From NCBI GenBank assembly GCA_964512145.1, contig CAZEIM010000041.1, positions 1-24,691 of the forward strand: a DNA stretch of 24,691 bases. Reading direction: 5' to 3'. The position numbers were made by a program, and so were the translations under genes. The first letter of the stretch is position 1. Every line of letters begins with the position of its first letter. Under the pieces are notes generated by a model. The model saw nothing but the letters and a program-made list of their open reading frames with translations. It ran no database searches and was not told the origin of the DNA. This document shows, piece by piece, positions 1 through 6,825 of this stretch. The stretch comes from CAYOHR01 sp964512145 (GTDB lineage Bacteria > Bacteroidota > Bacteroidia > Flavobacteriales_G > JALEGO01).

Positions 1-123
1 TACAAAAATACACTTTTATTTCCTTTTATTTATTGACTTTAAGCTACAAAAAAACATCATATAACAGCAAAATAAAAGAAAATAAAAGTGTATTTTTGTA
101 GCTTAAAGTCAATAAATAAAAGG
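1..123. repeat. Two overlapping inverted repeats built from a 44-bp unit
   Basis: Seen directly: positions 22-52 are the exact reverse complement of 93-123 (31 bp, 40-bp spacer). Positions 1-31 are the reverse complement of 70-100 with one mismatch (31 bp, 38-bp spacer). The two hairpins share bases, so only one can form at a time. The cause is a 44-bp unit (1-44) whose first 8 bases recur at 45-52, giving about 1.2 tandem copies, and a second block of about 1.2 copies in the opposite orientation at 70-123. It lies just downstream of mnmE, so it could act as a terminator or RNA-stabilising structure for that gene, but the stems are AT-rich and no clean U-tract design is evident. An intergenic repeat family or an artefact near a contig end are alternatives. 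Confidence 0.85.
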
Positions 124-149
124 CTTTAGCTAATCAAAGGAAAATCACT

Positions 150-1574
150 TTACTTTCCGATACAAAACTTCGAAAAAATAGTGCCTAATATATCTTTATC
201 CACATCTACTTGTCCTGTAATTTCCCCTAAAAATCGGAGCGATTGTCGCAAATCTTCGGCTAATAAATCACTCGAAACATGATCTTGTATGGCATTTTGC
301 ACTTTATGTATGGCTTGTAATGTTTTATCAAGGGCTTCTACATGGCGCACATTAGTTACTATAGAGCTTTCTTGCATATTTTTTTTGCCAGAGTAATGGA
401 TTAAGGTTTGTTTTATATCCTCTATATTTTGACCCATTTTAGCAGAAATTTCAATAATTGTTGTATTTGGTTTTAATCCAAATTCTTTCACTATATGATG
501 TTTTTGTGTATTTATTTCTTCACTTGAAAGCGTGTCAATTTTATTTGCCAAAAGAATAATTTTAATATTATCCTGCATGGGTATTGCTTCAATATCTTCT
601 TTTATTTGTTTCGGAGAAAGTTCATGGATATCAAAAACATACAAGAGTATTTTGGCTTTTTGTATATTTTCAAAGGTTTTTTGTATGCCAATTTCTTCAA
701 TACGATCTTGTGTATTTTTTCGTATTCCGGCAGTGTCTATAAATCTAAATTTAATTCCTTCTAACACTATTGACTCTTCAATGGTGTCGCGAGTAGTTCC
801 GGCAATATCACTTACAATCGCTCGATTTTCATTGAGTAAAGTATTGAGTAAAGTAGATTTTCCGGCATTGGGTCTGCCGGCTATTACGGTGTATATCCCT
901 GTTTTTATAGCATTTCCAAATTCAAAGGAGTTTTTTAATTCGCGTACCTTTTTTTCAATATCATATAATAAGCCACTTAATTGATTTCTATTGGCAAATT
1001 CTACATCTTCCTCCGAAAAATCTAATTCTAATTCAATTAAGGCAGCAAAGTGTATGAGTTTTTCTCTTAACTGTTGTAAATCGTTTTGATAACCACCTCG
1101 CATTTGCTCCATAGCCACTTTGTGTTGCATTTCATTTTCTGAAGCAATAATGTCAGCTACAGCCTCGGCTTGCGATAAATTTAACTTCCCATTTAAAAAG
1201 GCGCGTAGGGTAAACTCACCACGTTGAGCCATTCTTGCTCCGTTGCGAATTAAAATATCTAATATTTTCTTTAAAATATAGGAAGATCCATGACAACTTA
1301 TTTCAATAATATCTTCCCCAGTGTATGATTTTGGAGCTTTAAATAAGCTCACGAGCACCTCATCAATAACGGTATTGTTATCCATTATTTTACCAAAATG
1401 TATGGTGTTGGGCAATTGAGCCGATACATTTTTGCCTTTAAAAACTTTTTGCACTATGTTAAAGGTTTCTTTTCCCGAAATTCTTATTACGCCTATGGCT
1501 CCTTCACCTTGAGGTGTAGCTAAAGCGCAAATGGTATCTGTTAAATCGTACAAGGGTGTTAATATTTGACACAA
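150..1574 (-). CDS. mnmE: tRNA uridine-5-carboxymethylaminomethyl modification GTPase MnmE (TrmE)
   Basis: MnmE works with MnmG in the cytoplasm to install the carboxymethylaminomethyl group on U34 of certain tRNAs, using folate and GTP. The 474-residue frame has the whole family layout: an N-terminal folate-binding TrmE domain (DTICALATPQGEGAIGVIRISG), helical segments, an inserted GTPase domain with G1 GRPNAGKS from residue 233, GTTRD, DTAG and NKID, and the C-terminal CIGK motif with its essential cysteine. Length is normal for the family. The start is uncertain: no ATG lies before the conserved N-terminus. The listed start is a TTG that lies inside a TAnnTTTG promoter-like box (1572-1579), so the next in-frame TTG at 1553, giving MYDLTDTIC, may be the true start. 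The gene diverges from sucD; its 3' side runs into the inverted repeats at 1-123. Confidence 0.97.
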   Translation of the reverse strand: MCQILTPLYDLTDTICALATPQGEGAIGVIRISGKETFNIVQKVFKGKNVSAQLPNTIHFGKIMDNNTVIDEVLVSLFKAPKSYTGEDIIEISCHGSSYILKKILDILIRNGARMAQRGEFTLRAFLNGKLNLSQAEAVADIIASENEMQHKVAMEQMRGGYQNDLQQLREKLIHFAALIELELDFSEEDVEFANRNQLSGLLYDIEKKVRELKNSFEFGNAIKTGIYTVIAGRPNAGKSTLLNTLLNENRAIVSDIAGTTRDTIEESIVLEGIKFRFIDTAGIRKNTQDRIEEIGIQKTFENIQKAKILLYVFDIHELSPKQIKEDIEAIPMQDNIKIILLANKIDTLSSEEINTQKHHIVKEFGLKPNTTIIEISAKMGQNIEDIKQTLIHYSGKKNMQESSIVTNVRHVEALDKTLQAIHKVQNAIQDHVSSDLLAEDLRQSLRFLGEITGQVDVDKDILGTIFSKFCIGK

Positions 1575-1587
1575 AAATAGGAAACAC

Positions 1588-1618
1588 TTGATAAAAAGGT
1601 GTTAATAAACTATTTTTG
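1588..1618 (+). promoter_or_regulatory. Promoter of sucD (Bacteroidota type)
   Basis: TTG at 1588-1590, a 20-bp spacer, and TATTTTTG at 1611-1618 match the known Bacteroidota housekeeping consensus TTG-N17-23-TAnnTTTG. Transcription would start near 1624, about 13 bases before the sucD ATG at 1637. This placement argues against the upstream in-frame TTG at 1616 as a start, because it falls within the -7 box. A TATTTTTG box also exists on the other strand (1579-1572) for mnmE, but without a good -33 partner. Confidence 0.6.
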
Positions 1619-1636
1619 AACAAAAAAATACGATTT

Positions 1637-2518
1637 ATGAGTGTATTGGTTAATAAAAATTCAAGGGTTATAGTTCAAGGATTTACGGGAAGTGAAGGCA
1701 CTTTTCATGCTACACAAATGATAGAATATGGCACGAATGTAGTTGGGGGAGTAACTCCCGGAAAAGGTGGTCAGTTGCATTTAAATAAACCTGTCTTTAA
1801 TACAGTTGCTCAAGCAGTAAAAGAAGTACAAGCTAATACATCCATTATTTTTGTTCCTCCGGCATTTGCTGCAGACGCCATTATGGAAGCCGCAGAAGCA
1901 GGTATACAAGTTATTGTTTGTATTACCGAAGGAATTCCAACGAAAGACATGATAGAGGTAAAAGAATATTTAAAAGATAAAAACTGTCGATTAATAGGTC
2001 CAAATTGTCCTGGAGTTATTACTCCCGGAGAAGCAAAAGTTGGTATTATGCCGGGCTTTGTATTTAAAAAAGGTAAAATTGGCATTGTTTCTAAATCGGG
2101 CACCTTAACCTACGAAGCAGCCGATCAAGTAGTAAAAGCAGGCTTAGGAATTTCTACTGCTATTGGTATTGGAGGAGATCCAATAATAGGTACAACTACT
2201 AAAGAGGCGGTTGAATTACTTATGCATGATGATGAAACCGAAGGAATTATTATGATTGGAGAAATCGGTGGAAATTTAGAGGCTGAGGCTTCTAAATGGA
2301 TATTAACTCACGGAACCAAACCGGTGGTTGGGTTTATTGCAGGACAAACAGCACCTAAAGGCAGAAAAATGGGACATGCAGGGGCTATTATTGGTGGAAA
2401 AGACGATACGGCAGAGGCAAAAATGGCTATTATGAAAGAATGCGGCATACATGTAGTAAGTTCTCCTGCACTTATTGGAGAAACAATGGCTAATGTAATT
2501 AAGACTGTATTGGCTTAA
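1637..2518 (+). CDS. sucD: Succinate-CoA ligase, ADP-forming, alpha subunit SucD
   Basis: SucD forms succinyl-CoA synthetase with SucC and makes ATP or GTP in the TCA cycle while interconverting succinyl-CoA and succinate. The 293-residue product is the usual length. It opens with the CoA-binding Rossmann domain (VIVQGFTGSEGTFH) and has GPNCPG and SKSGTLTYE. The phosphohistidine loop GHAGAI carries the catalytic His at residue 247. The ATG at 1637 is chosen because the protein then begins like the family (MSVLVNKNSRV) and because the in-frame TTG at 1616 overlaps the promoter. No sucC is adjacent; separate sucC and sucD loci are common in this phylum. The stop codon overlaps the start of the next gene (TAATG), so the two are probably translated from one message. 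Confidence 0.97.
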   Translation: MSVLVNKNSRVIVQGFTGSEGTFHATQMIEYGTNVVGGVTPGKGGQLHLNKPVFNTVAQAVKEVQANTSIIFVPPAFAADAIMEAAEAGIQVIVCITEGIPTKDMIEVKEYLKDKNCRLIGPNCPGVITPGEAKVGIMPGFVFKKGKIGIVSKSGTLTYEAADQVVKAGLGISTAIGIGGDPIIGTTTKEAVELLMHDDETEGIIMIGEIGGNLEAEASKWILTHGTKPVVGFIAGQTAPKGRKMGHAGAIIGGKDDTAEAKMAIMKECGIHVVSSPALIGETMANVIKTVLA

Positions 2519-3213
2519 TGAAAATAGCAAGATTTTTTCTTGCTATTTCTATTTTTTATCTATTCACATCCTTTCATGTGTATAAAAAGGAATTATTATA
2601 TGTTTATGATCCTTTGTGCGGTTGGTGTTATGGATTTAGCCCTGTCATTAAAAAATTTGCTCAAGAAAATAAAGATACCTACGAGATTGAAGTAATCTCC
2701 GGGGGTATGATGTTAGGTGATAGGGCAGGGGAGATTGGAAAAGTAGCTCCATATATAAAATGGGCATATAAAGATGTCGAAAAAGCTACCGGGGTTACAT
2801 TTGGCAAAGTTTTTTTGGATACAATATTAGAAAAAGGAACAGCCTATTTTAGTTCTTTAAAACCATCCATAGCATTAACTGTTTTTAAGAGTTACTATCC
2901 CGAAAAAGCACTTGAATATACTTCTTCCATTCAAAAGAGTATTTATTACGATGGTATTGAACCTCACCAAGAATTACTTTATGCAACTTTAGCCTCTAGC
3001 TATGAAATAGATAAGGAAGTGTTTATTCGTCAAATGCAAGATTCAGCATTTATAAAACAAACGTTTCAGGAATTTGAGTTATCAAAAACATTTAGAGTGG
3101 ATGGATTTCCCTCTGTTTTTTTACATCAAGGAAATACGATACAACTTATTTCTGAGGGGTATGTAAATTTTGATGCTTTCATGAATAGACTAGAAAAATT
3201 TATACACAAATAA
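2518..3213 (+). CDS. Periplasmic DsbA-family thioredoxin-fold protein (COG3531-like)
   Basis: Predicted thiol-disulfide oxidoreductase or isomerase exported to the periplasm. Residues 1-20 form a hydrophobic signal peptide or uncleaved anchor (MKIARFFLAISIFYLF). The thioredoxin-like start follows (LLYVYDPLCGWCYGFSP) with active-site cysteines 34 and 37 in a CGWC motif. Near the C-terminus the cis-proline loop GFPS has Pro198. The helical insertion between these is typical of the DsbA superfamily, and the 231-residue length fits the group of predicted protein-disulfide isomerases with CGWC. The ATG overlaps the sucD stop by one base (TAATG), so translation is probably coupled. The functional link with a TCA-cycle enzyme is not obvious. 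Substrate and redox direction cannot be read from the sequence. Confidence 0.85.
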   Translation: MKIARFFLAISIFYLFTSFHVYKKELLYVYDPLCGWCYGFSPVIKKFAQENKDTYEIEVISGGMMLGDRAGEIGKVAPYIKWAYKDVEKATGVTFGKVFLDTILEKGTAYFSSLKPSIALTVFKSYYPEKALEYTSSIQKSIYYDGIEPHQELLYATLASSYEIDKEVFIRQMQDSAFIKQTFQEFELSKTFRVDGFPSVFLHQGNTIQLISEGYVNFDAFMNRLEKFIHK

Positions 3214-3862
3214 TTTATTTATAATATTAAATGAATAAATATAATTGATCAATTTTTTATCTATAGTTCTTGAATTAATAACTAGTTTTAAGGCATATAG
3301 CATAATATTAAAGTTATCTGTCTATACCTGCTTTTGCTATTTCTTTGGTAGTATTTAAAAAACAAAAAAAATAATAAACATAATTTCAGTGTTACTTAGT
3401 ACACTAGCGTTAATTAGACTCGTGTATCTGATAGTATTAACTAATTATTTATTCATGTTTTCAAAGTTCAAATATAATTTTTGAATATTACATACCCAAA
3501 GAATTTTCTGGCGAGGTAAGTATTTATCATTTAAATAAATGCACCTACAATTCCAATAATATCCACTGTATTTGGAAGACGATATCAATTCATTATTCCT
3601 GAGTCTTGAATTTTATATACTTCATTTAATTTTAATGGTAAAAGTCATTGAGCAAAATATTTTTGGTATGCTTCTTCAGATAGCAGAATACTAAATGATG
3701 TTGTTGAAATATGTACAGATGTTAATTGTGAAAAATATATTTATGAAGAACATGGAAATTCAGAATATTTCAAGTTTAAAATAAATGATAAAAAGAATAG
3801 AATAAGCAACTTTTTTTCAATACTTTCGTCTAATCAAATAACTAATAATTAATTTTTTATTT
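3214..3862. other. Gene-free interval of about 650 bp
   Basis: No intact gene was found here. The left part (3214-3460) is AT-rich with stops in the frames I read and no convincing terminator; only a short palindrome AATTGATCAATT near 3241 stands out. The right part (3463-3852) holds the decayed coding remnant listed separately. A partial -7-like box TACTTTCG at 3821-3828, without a -33 partner, lies about 35 bases before the ATG of the next gene and might belong to its promoter. Confidence 0.6.
3463..3852 (+). pseudogene. Possible decayed coding remnant, unknown family
   Basis: Two consecutive open stretches in different plus-strand frames read like ordinary protein. From about 3463 to the TGA at 3600 the frame includes IIFEYYIPKEFSGEVSIYHL. 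In another frame, after a TGA at 3649, comes AKYFWYASSDSRILNDVVEI and then roughly 40 more residues, ending at the TAA at 3850. The second stretch runs over 60 codons without a stop, which is long for DNA this AT-rich. Neither stretch has a usable start, and at least one frameshift and one stop codon separate them. I do not recognise the family. It could be chance open reading in low-GC DNA, so this is tentative. Confidence 0.35.
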
Positions 3863-5936
3863 ATGAAAACTATAAAATACTTTTTTTTAATCTGTTTCCT
3901 ATCCTTACAATTTTTAAATTATTACTCACAATGTTCTGTTAACTTAGGAAAAGATAAGATTTACTGCAGTACATTTCAACCTTCGTCAGATTATTCTACT
4001 GCTGAATTATTTCCNNNNNNNNNNNNNNNNNNNNNNNNNNNNNNNNNNNNNNNNNNNNNNNNNNNNNNNNNNNNNCCTTTACTTCTCCTACAGGGGATTC
4101 GATTATAGGATTTAATACAGTTTTGGATTATGGATTTTATGTTGGGTATAATCCTGTAGGTGATTCAATACCTCTAAGTATTGATGTAATAGTAATGGTT
4201 ACCGACACAGTTTCAGGATGTACAGCCTCTGATACCATAAGATTTACGCATCTTTCCGATTATTTCTTTTCAAATACCGCAGTATATAACTATACTTCCG
4301 ATGCTTGTATAGGAGATACTTTGGAAACAAATTATGATTATCCANNNNNNNNNNNNNNNNNNATCCACTTTTTACCTCTCTTCTAGGTCCTGGGTATTGG
4401 ATTGACCCATCTGCGATTGTAGATACATTAACGTATACTACTTTAGTGAATGAAAATGGTGCCTTTACATATAATTCTTCCTCAGGATGTTTATATACAG
4501 AAATTCACACAGTTAACTGTACTTTAGATACTATATGTGAGCTGAATGTTAACCTAGGAAAAGATAGGATTTATTGTAGTACATTTATGGGGGGAGATTA
4601 TGCTACCGCTACAGTATTTCCATCAGGAAATTATACATATACATGGAGTACAGTACAACCTTTCCCAACCTTTATTTCTCCAGCAGTTGATTCTATTCAA
4701 GGACCTCTTATGATTTGGGATTATGGAACGTACGTTGGGTATGATCCTGTAGGTGACTCAATACCTCTAAGTGTTGATGTAATAGTAATGGTAACTGACA
4801 CAGTTTCAGGATGTACGGCATCTGATACAATAAGATTTACACATCTTTCCGATTATTTCTTTTATAATACCGCAGTATTTAACTATACTTCCGATGCTTG
4901 TATAGGAGATACACTGGAAGCAAATTACGATTATCAATTTTATTCTCCTCTTCCACTTCCAGGATATTGGGTTGACCCATCTGCGAATGTAGATACATTA
5001 ACCTATAGCACTATAGTGAATGAAAATGGAATATTTACATATAATTCACCCTCTACTGCCGCATGTTTATATACAGAGGTTCACACGGTTAATTGTACTT
5101 TAGATACTATATGTGAGCTGAATGTTAACCTAGGAAAAGATAGGATTTATTGTAGTACATTTATGGGGGGAGATTATGCTACCGCTACAGTATTTCCATC
5201 AGGAAATTATACATATACATGGAGTACAGTACAACCTTTCCCAACCTTTATTTCTCCAGCAGTTGATTCTATTCAAGGACCTCTTATGATTTGGGATTAT
5301 GGAACGTACGTTGGGTATGATCCTGTAGGTGACTCAATACCTCTAAGTGTTGATGTAATAGTAATGGTAACTGACACAGTTTCAGGATGTACGGCATCTG
5401 ATACAATAAGATTTACACATCTTTCCGATTATTTCTTTTATAATACCGCAGTATTTAACTATACTTCCGATGCTTGTATAGGAGATACACTGGAAGCAAA
5501 TTACGATTATCAATTTTATTCTCCTCTTCCACTTCCAGGATATTGGGTTGACCCATCTGCGAATGTAGATACATTAACCTATAGCACTATAGTGAATGAA
5601 AATGGAATATTTACATATAATTCACCCTCTACTGCCGCATGTTTATATACAGAGGTTCACACGGTTAATTGTATATTAACAGAAACAATCTCTAAAACTT
5701 CGAGAGATGTTTTTGCGAGAGTGTTTCCTAATCCAACAAATGGGCTTATAAATCTTGAGTTAAAAAACTCTAATCATATATTAATCAAATTATATGATTT
5801 AACAGGAAAAGAATTAAAAACAATTATTTCAAATTCAAATATTTACAATCTTGATGTTTCTCAGCATAAAGGCATATATTTTATAGAAATAGAATCAGGG
5901 GCTAATAAACAGGTAGAAAAAATAATTATTTATTAA
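3863..5936 (+). CDS. Secreted tandem-repeat surface protein with T9SS type A sorting domain
   Basis: One gene of about 690 residues, split into three frames only because two N runs (4015-4075, 4345-4362) have wrong lengths. Residues 1-22 are a signal peptide (MKTIKYFFLICFLSLQF, cleavage likely after YYS). Three repeats of about 192 residues follow. Each begins VNLGKDxIYCSTF, contains a PKD/Ig-like section ending VTDTVSGCTASDTIRFTHL, and then a second section with DACIGDTLE, GYWVDPSA and LYTEVHTVNC. Cysteines are conserved between repeats. The last 80 residues or so form a T9SS sorting domain (VFPNPTNG, KLYDLTGKEL, GIYFIEIES, basic end KQVEKIIIY). It is therefore predicted to cross the outer membrane through the type IX system and be surface-attached or released. 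Repeats 2 and 3 are identical in DNA. Likely an adhesin or structural surface protein; the ligand is unknown. Confidence 0.85.
4015..4075. other. Assembly gap (61 N) inside the surface-protein gene
   Basis: The reading frame is 2 before the gap and 1 after it, so the true gap length must leave remainder 2 on division by 3; 61 does not. Alignment with the downstream repeats (the section between FP and TFISP) predicts about 47 missing bases. Confidence 0.8.
4345..4362. other. Assembly gap (18 N) inside the surface-protein gene
   Basis: The frame changes from 1 to 0 across the gap. The left side ends NYDYP and the right side reads PLFTSLLGPGYWIDP, corresponding to NYDYQFYSPLPLPGYWVDP in the other repeats. 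The true number of missing bases must leave remainder 1 on division by 3, so 18 is an estimate and not a measured length. Confidence 0.8.
4518..5097 (+). repeat. Perfect tandem duplication, copy 1 (period 576 bp)
   Basis: Bases 4518-5097 are identical to 5094-5673, reading base by base. The repeat period is 576 bp (192 codons), so the reading frame is kept. The left boundary is a C/T difference (4517 against 5093) and the right boundary is also C/T (5098 against 5674). Confidence 0.93.
5094..5673 (+). repeat. Perfect tandem duplication, copy 2 (period 576 bp)
   Basis: Second identical copy of the 580-bp block, sharing four bases with copy 1. No silent differences at all were found, which points to a very recent duplication, ongoing gene conversion, or an assembly that cannot count the copies correctly. 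The true copy number in the genome may be higher. Confidence 0.93.
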
Positions 5937-5957
5937 TATTTCAAAGTAGTATTTTTT

Positions 5958-5998
5958 AAACTTCATGTATGTTTATAAATATGCATGAAGTTTTTTGT
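5958..5998 (+). terminator. Intrinsic terminator after the surface-protein gene
   Basis: AAACTTCATG at 5958-5967 pairs perfectly with CATGAAGTTT at 5984-5993. Pairing can extend inward over ATG/TAT positions. A run of six T (5991-5996) follows. It sits 21 bases after the stop codon. Confidence 0.75.
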
Positions 5999-6026
5999 AT
6001 TAATTCTTATTAGGCATTTAAGCTTT

Positions 6027-6059
6027 TTGTGTTAATTAATAAAATAAAATTTACTTTTG
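6027..6059 (+). promoter_or_regulatory. Promoter of the fabG cluster
   Basis: TTG at 6027-6029, a 22-bp spacer and TACTTTTG at 6052-6059 match TTG-N17-23-TAnnTTTG. The predicted transcription start is within a base or two of the fabG ATG at 6065, so the message could be leaderless. Confidence 0.5.
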
Positions 6060-6064
6060 ACATT

Positions 6065-6811
6065 ATGCAATTACTTAAAAATAAAACAACCATTGTAACA
6101 GGAGCTTCAAGAGGAATTGGAAAATCTATAGCCACAGTTTTAGCTGAACAAGGAAGCAATATTGCTTTTACATATATTTCATCGGATCAAAAAGCTTTAG
6201 AATTTGAACAAGAATTACAAGCATTAGGTATTAAAGCAAAAGGATATAAGGTTGATGGCGCACTTACTGGTTCAGTTGAAAATACTGTTCAACAAATATT
6301 AGAAGATTTTGGTACAGTAGATGTGTTGGTAAATAATGCTGGTATAACTCGAGATACCTTATTAATGAGAATGAGCGAACAACAGTGGGATGAAGTAATT
6401 CAGGCGAATTTAAAATCGGTATTTAATTTTACTAAAGCACTGCAAAAAACATTTTTAAAAAACCGATCGGGGTCCATAATAAATTTAAGCTCAGTGGTAG
6501 GCATTAAAGGTAATGCAGGACAAGCAAATTACGCTGCCTCAAAAGCGGGAATTATAGGATTTTCAAAATCCATAGCCTTAGAGTTAGGTTCACGCAATAT
6601 ACGATGTAATGTAGTTGCACCTGGATTTATTGAAACAGAAATGACACAGGTGTTAGATGAAAAAACGGTACAAAGTTGGAGAGATGCTATTCCGTTAAAA
6701 AGAGGAGGTAAGCCTAAAGATGTAGCTAATGTAGTATTATTTTTAGCTTCAGAATTGTCGGAGTATGTTACGGGTCAGGTTATACAAGTAGATGGAGGAA
6801 TGCTTACATGA
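6065..6811 (+). CDS. fabG: 3-oxoacyl-[acyl-carrier-protein] reductase FabG
   Basis: NADPH-dependent reduction of 3-ketoacyl-ACP in fatty-acid elongation, cytoplasmic. The 248-residue classical short-chain dehydrogenase has the cofactor motif TGASRGIG at residues 12-19, NNAG, catalytic Ser143 (LSSVVG), and YAASK with Tyr156 and Lys160. The end DVANVVLFLASELSEYVTGQ plus VDGGM is typical of FabG. The ATG at 6065 is preferred over a GTG at 6029: it gives the usual length, and the longer form overlaps the promoter. It is the first gene of a close-packed set; the next gene starts 14 bases downstream. Other SDR enzymes share the motifs, but overall similarity to FabG (QANYAASKAG, IPLKRGGKPKDVA) is strong. 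Confidence 0.93.
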   Translation: MQLLKNKTTIVTGASRGIGKSIATVLAEQGSNIAFTYISSDQKALEFEQELQALGIKAKGYKVDGALTGSVENTVQQILEDFGTVDVLVNNAGITRDTLLMRMSEQQWDEVIQANLKSVFNFTKALQKTFLKNRSGSIINLSSVVGIKGNAGQANYAASKAGIIGFSKSIALELGSRNIRCNVVAPGFIETEMTQVLDEKTVQSWRDAIPLKRGGKPKDVANVVLFLASELSEYVTGQVIQVDGGMLT

Positions 6812-6825
6812 AACATTCATAATAC

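Larger units (their letters stand above)
3932..4517 (+). repeat. Diverged first copy of the surface-protein repeat, interrupted by gaps
   Basis: This copy aligns along its length with the two identical copies that follow but has many differences, for example DYGFYVGYNPVGDSIPLSID against DYGTYVGYDPVGDSIPLSVD. Both assembly gaps in the gene fall within it. It lacks the final stretch PSTAACLY of the other copies and has the shorter SSGCLY instead. Confidence 0.85.

Noticed and set aside
1..123. CRISPR-like repeats
   Set aside because: Copies are inverted, only about 1.2 units per block, with no spacers between equal repeats and no cas genes.
532..984. Open frame on the plus strand, 150 codons
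   Set aside because: Lies antisense within mnmE; the translated sequence is low-complexity and has no family features.
1810..2530. Two open frames on the minus strand across sucD
   Set aside because: Antisense to the clear sucD frame; no homology-like motifs.
3230..3265. Terminator after the DsbA-like gene
   Set aside because: AATTGATCAATT is a palindrome without a loop and too weak; the T-run alone is common in this AT-rich DNA.
4123..4386. Separate short gene starting at TTG 4123
   Set aside because: It is the middle of the repeat protein, cut off by two gaps with wrong lengths; the residues match the downstream repeats exactly in position.
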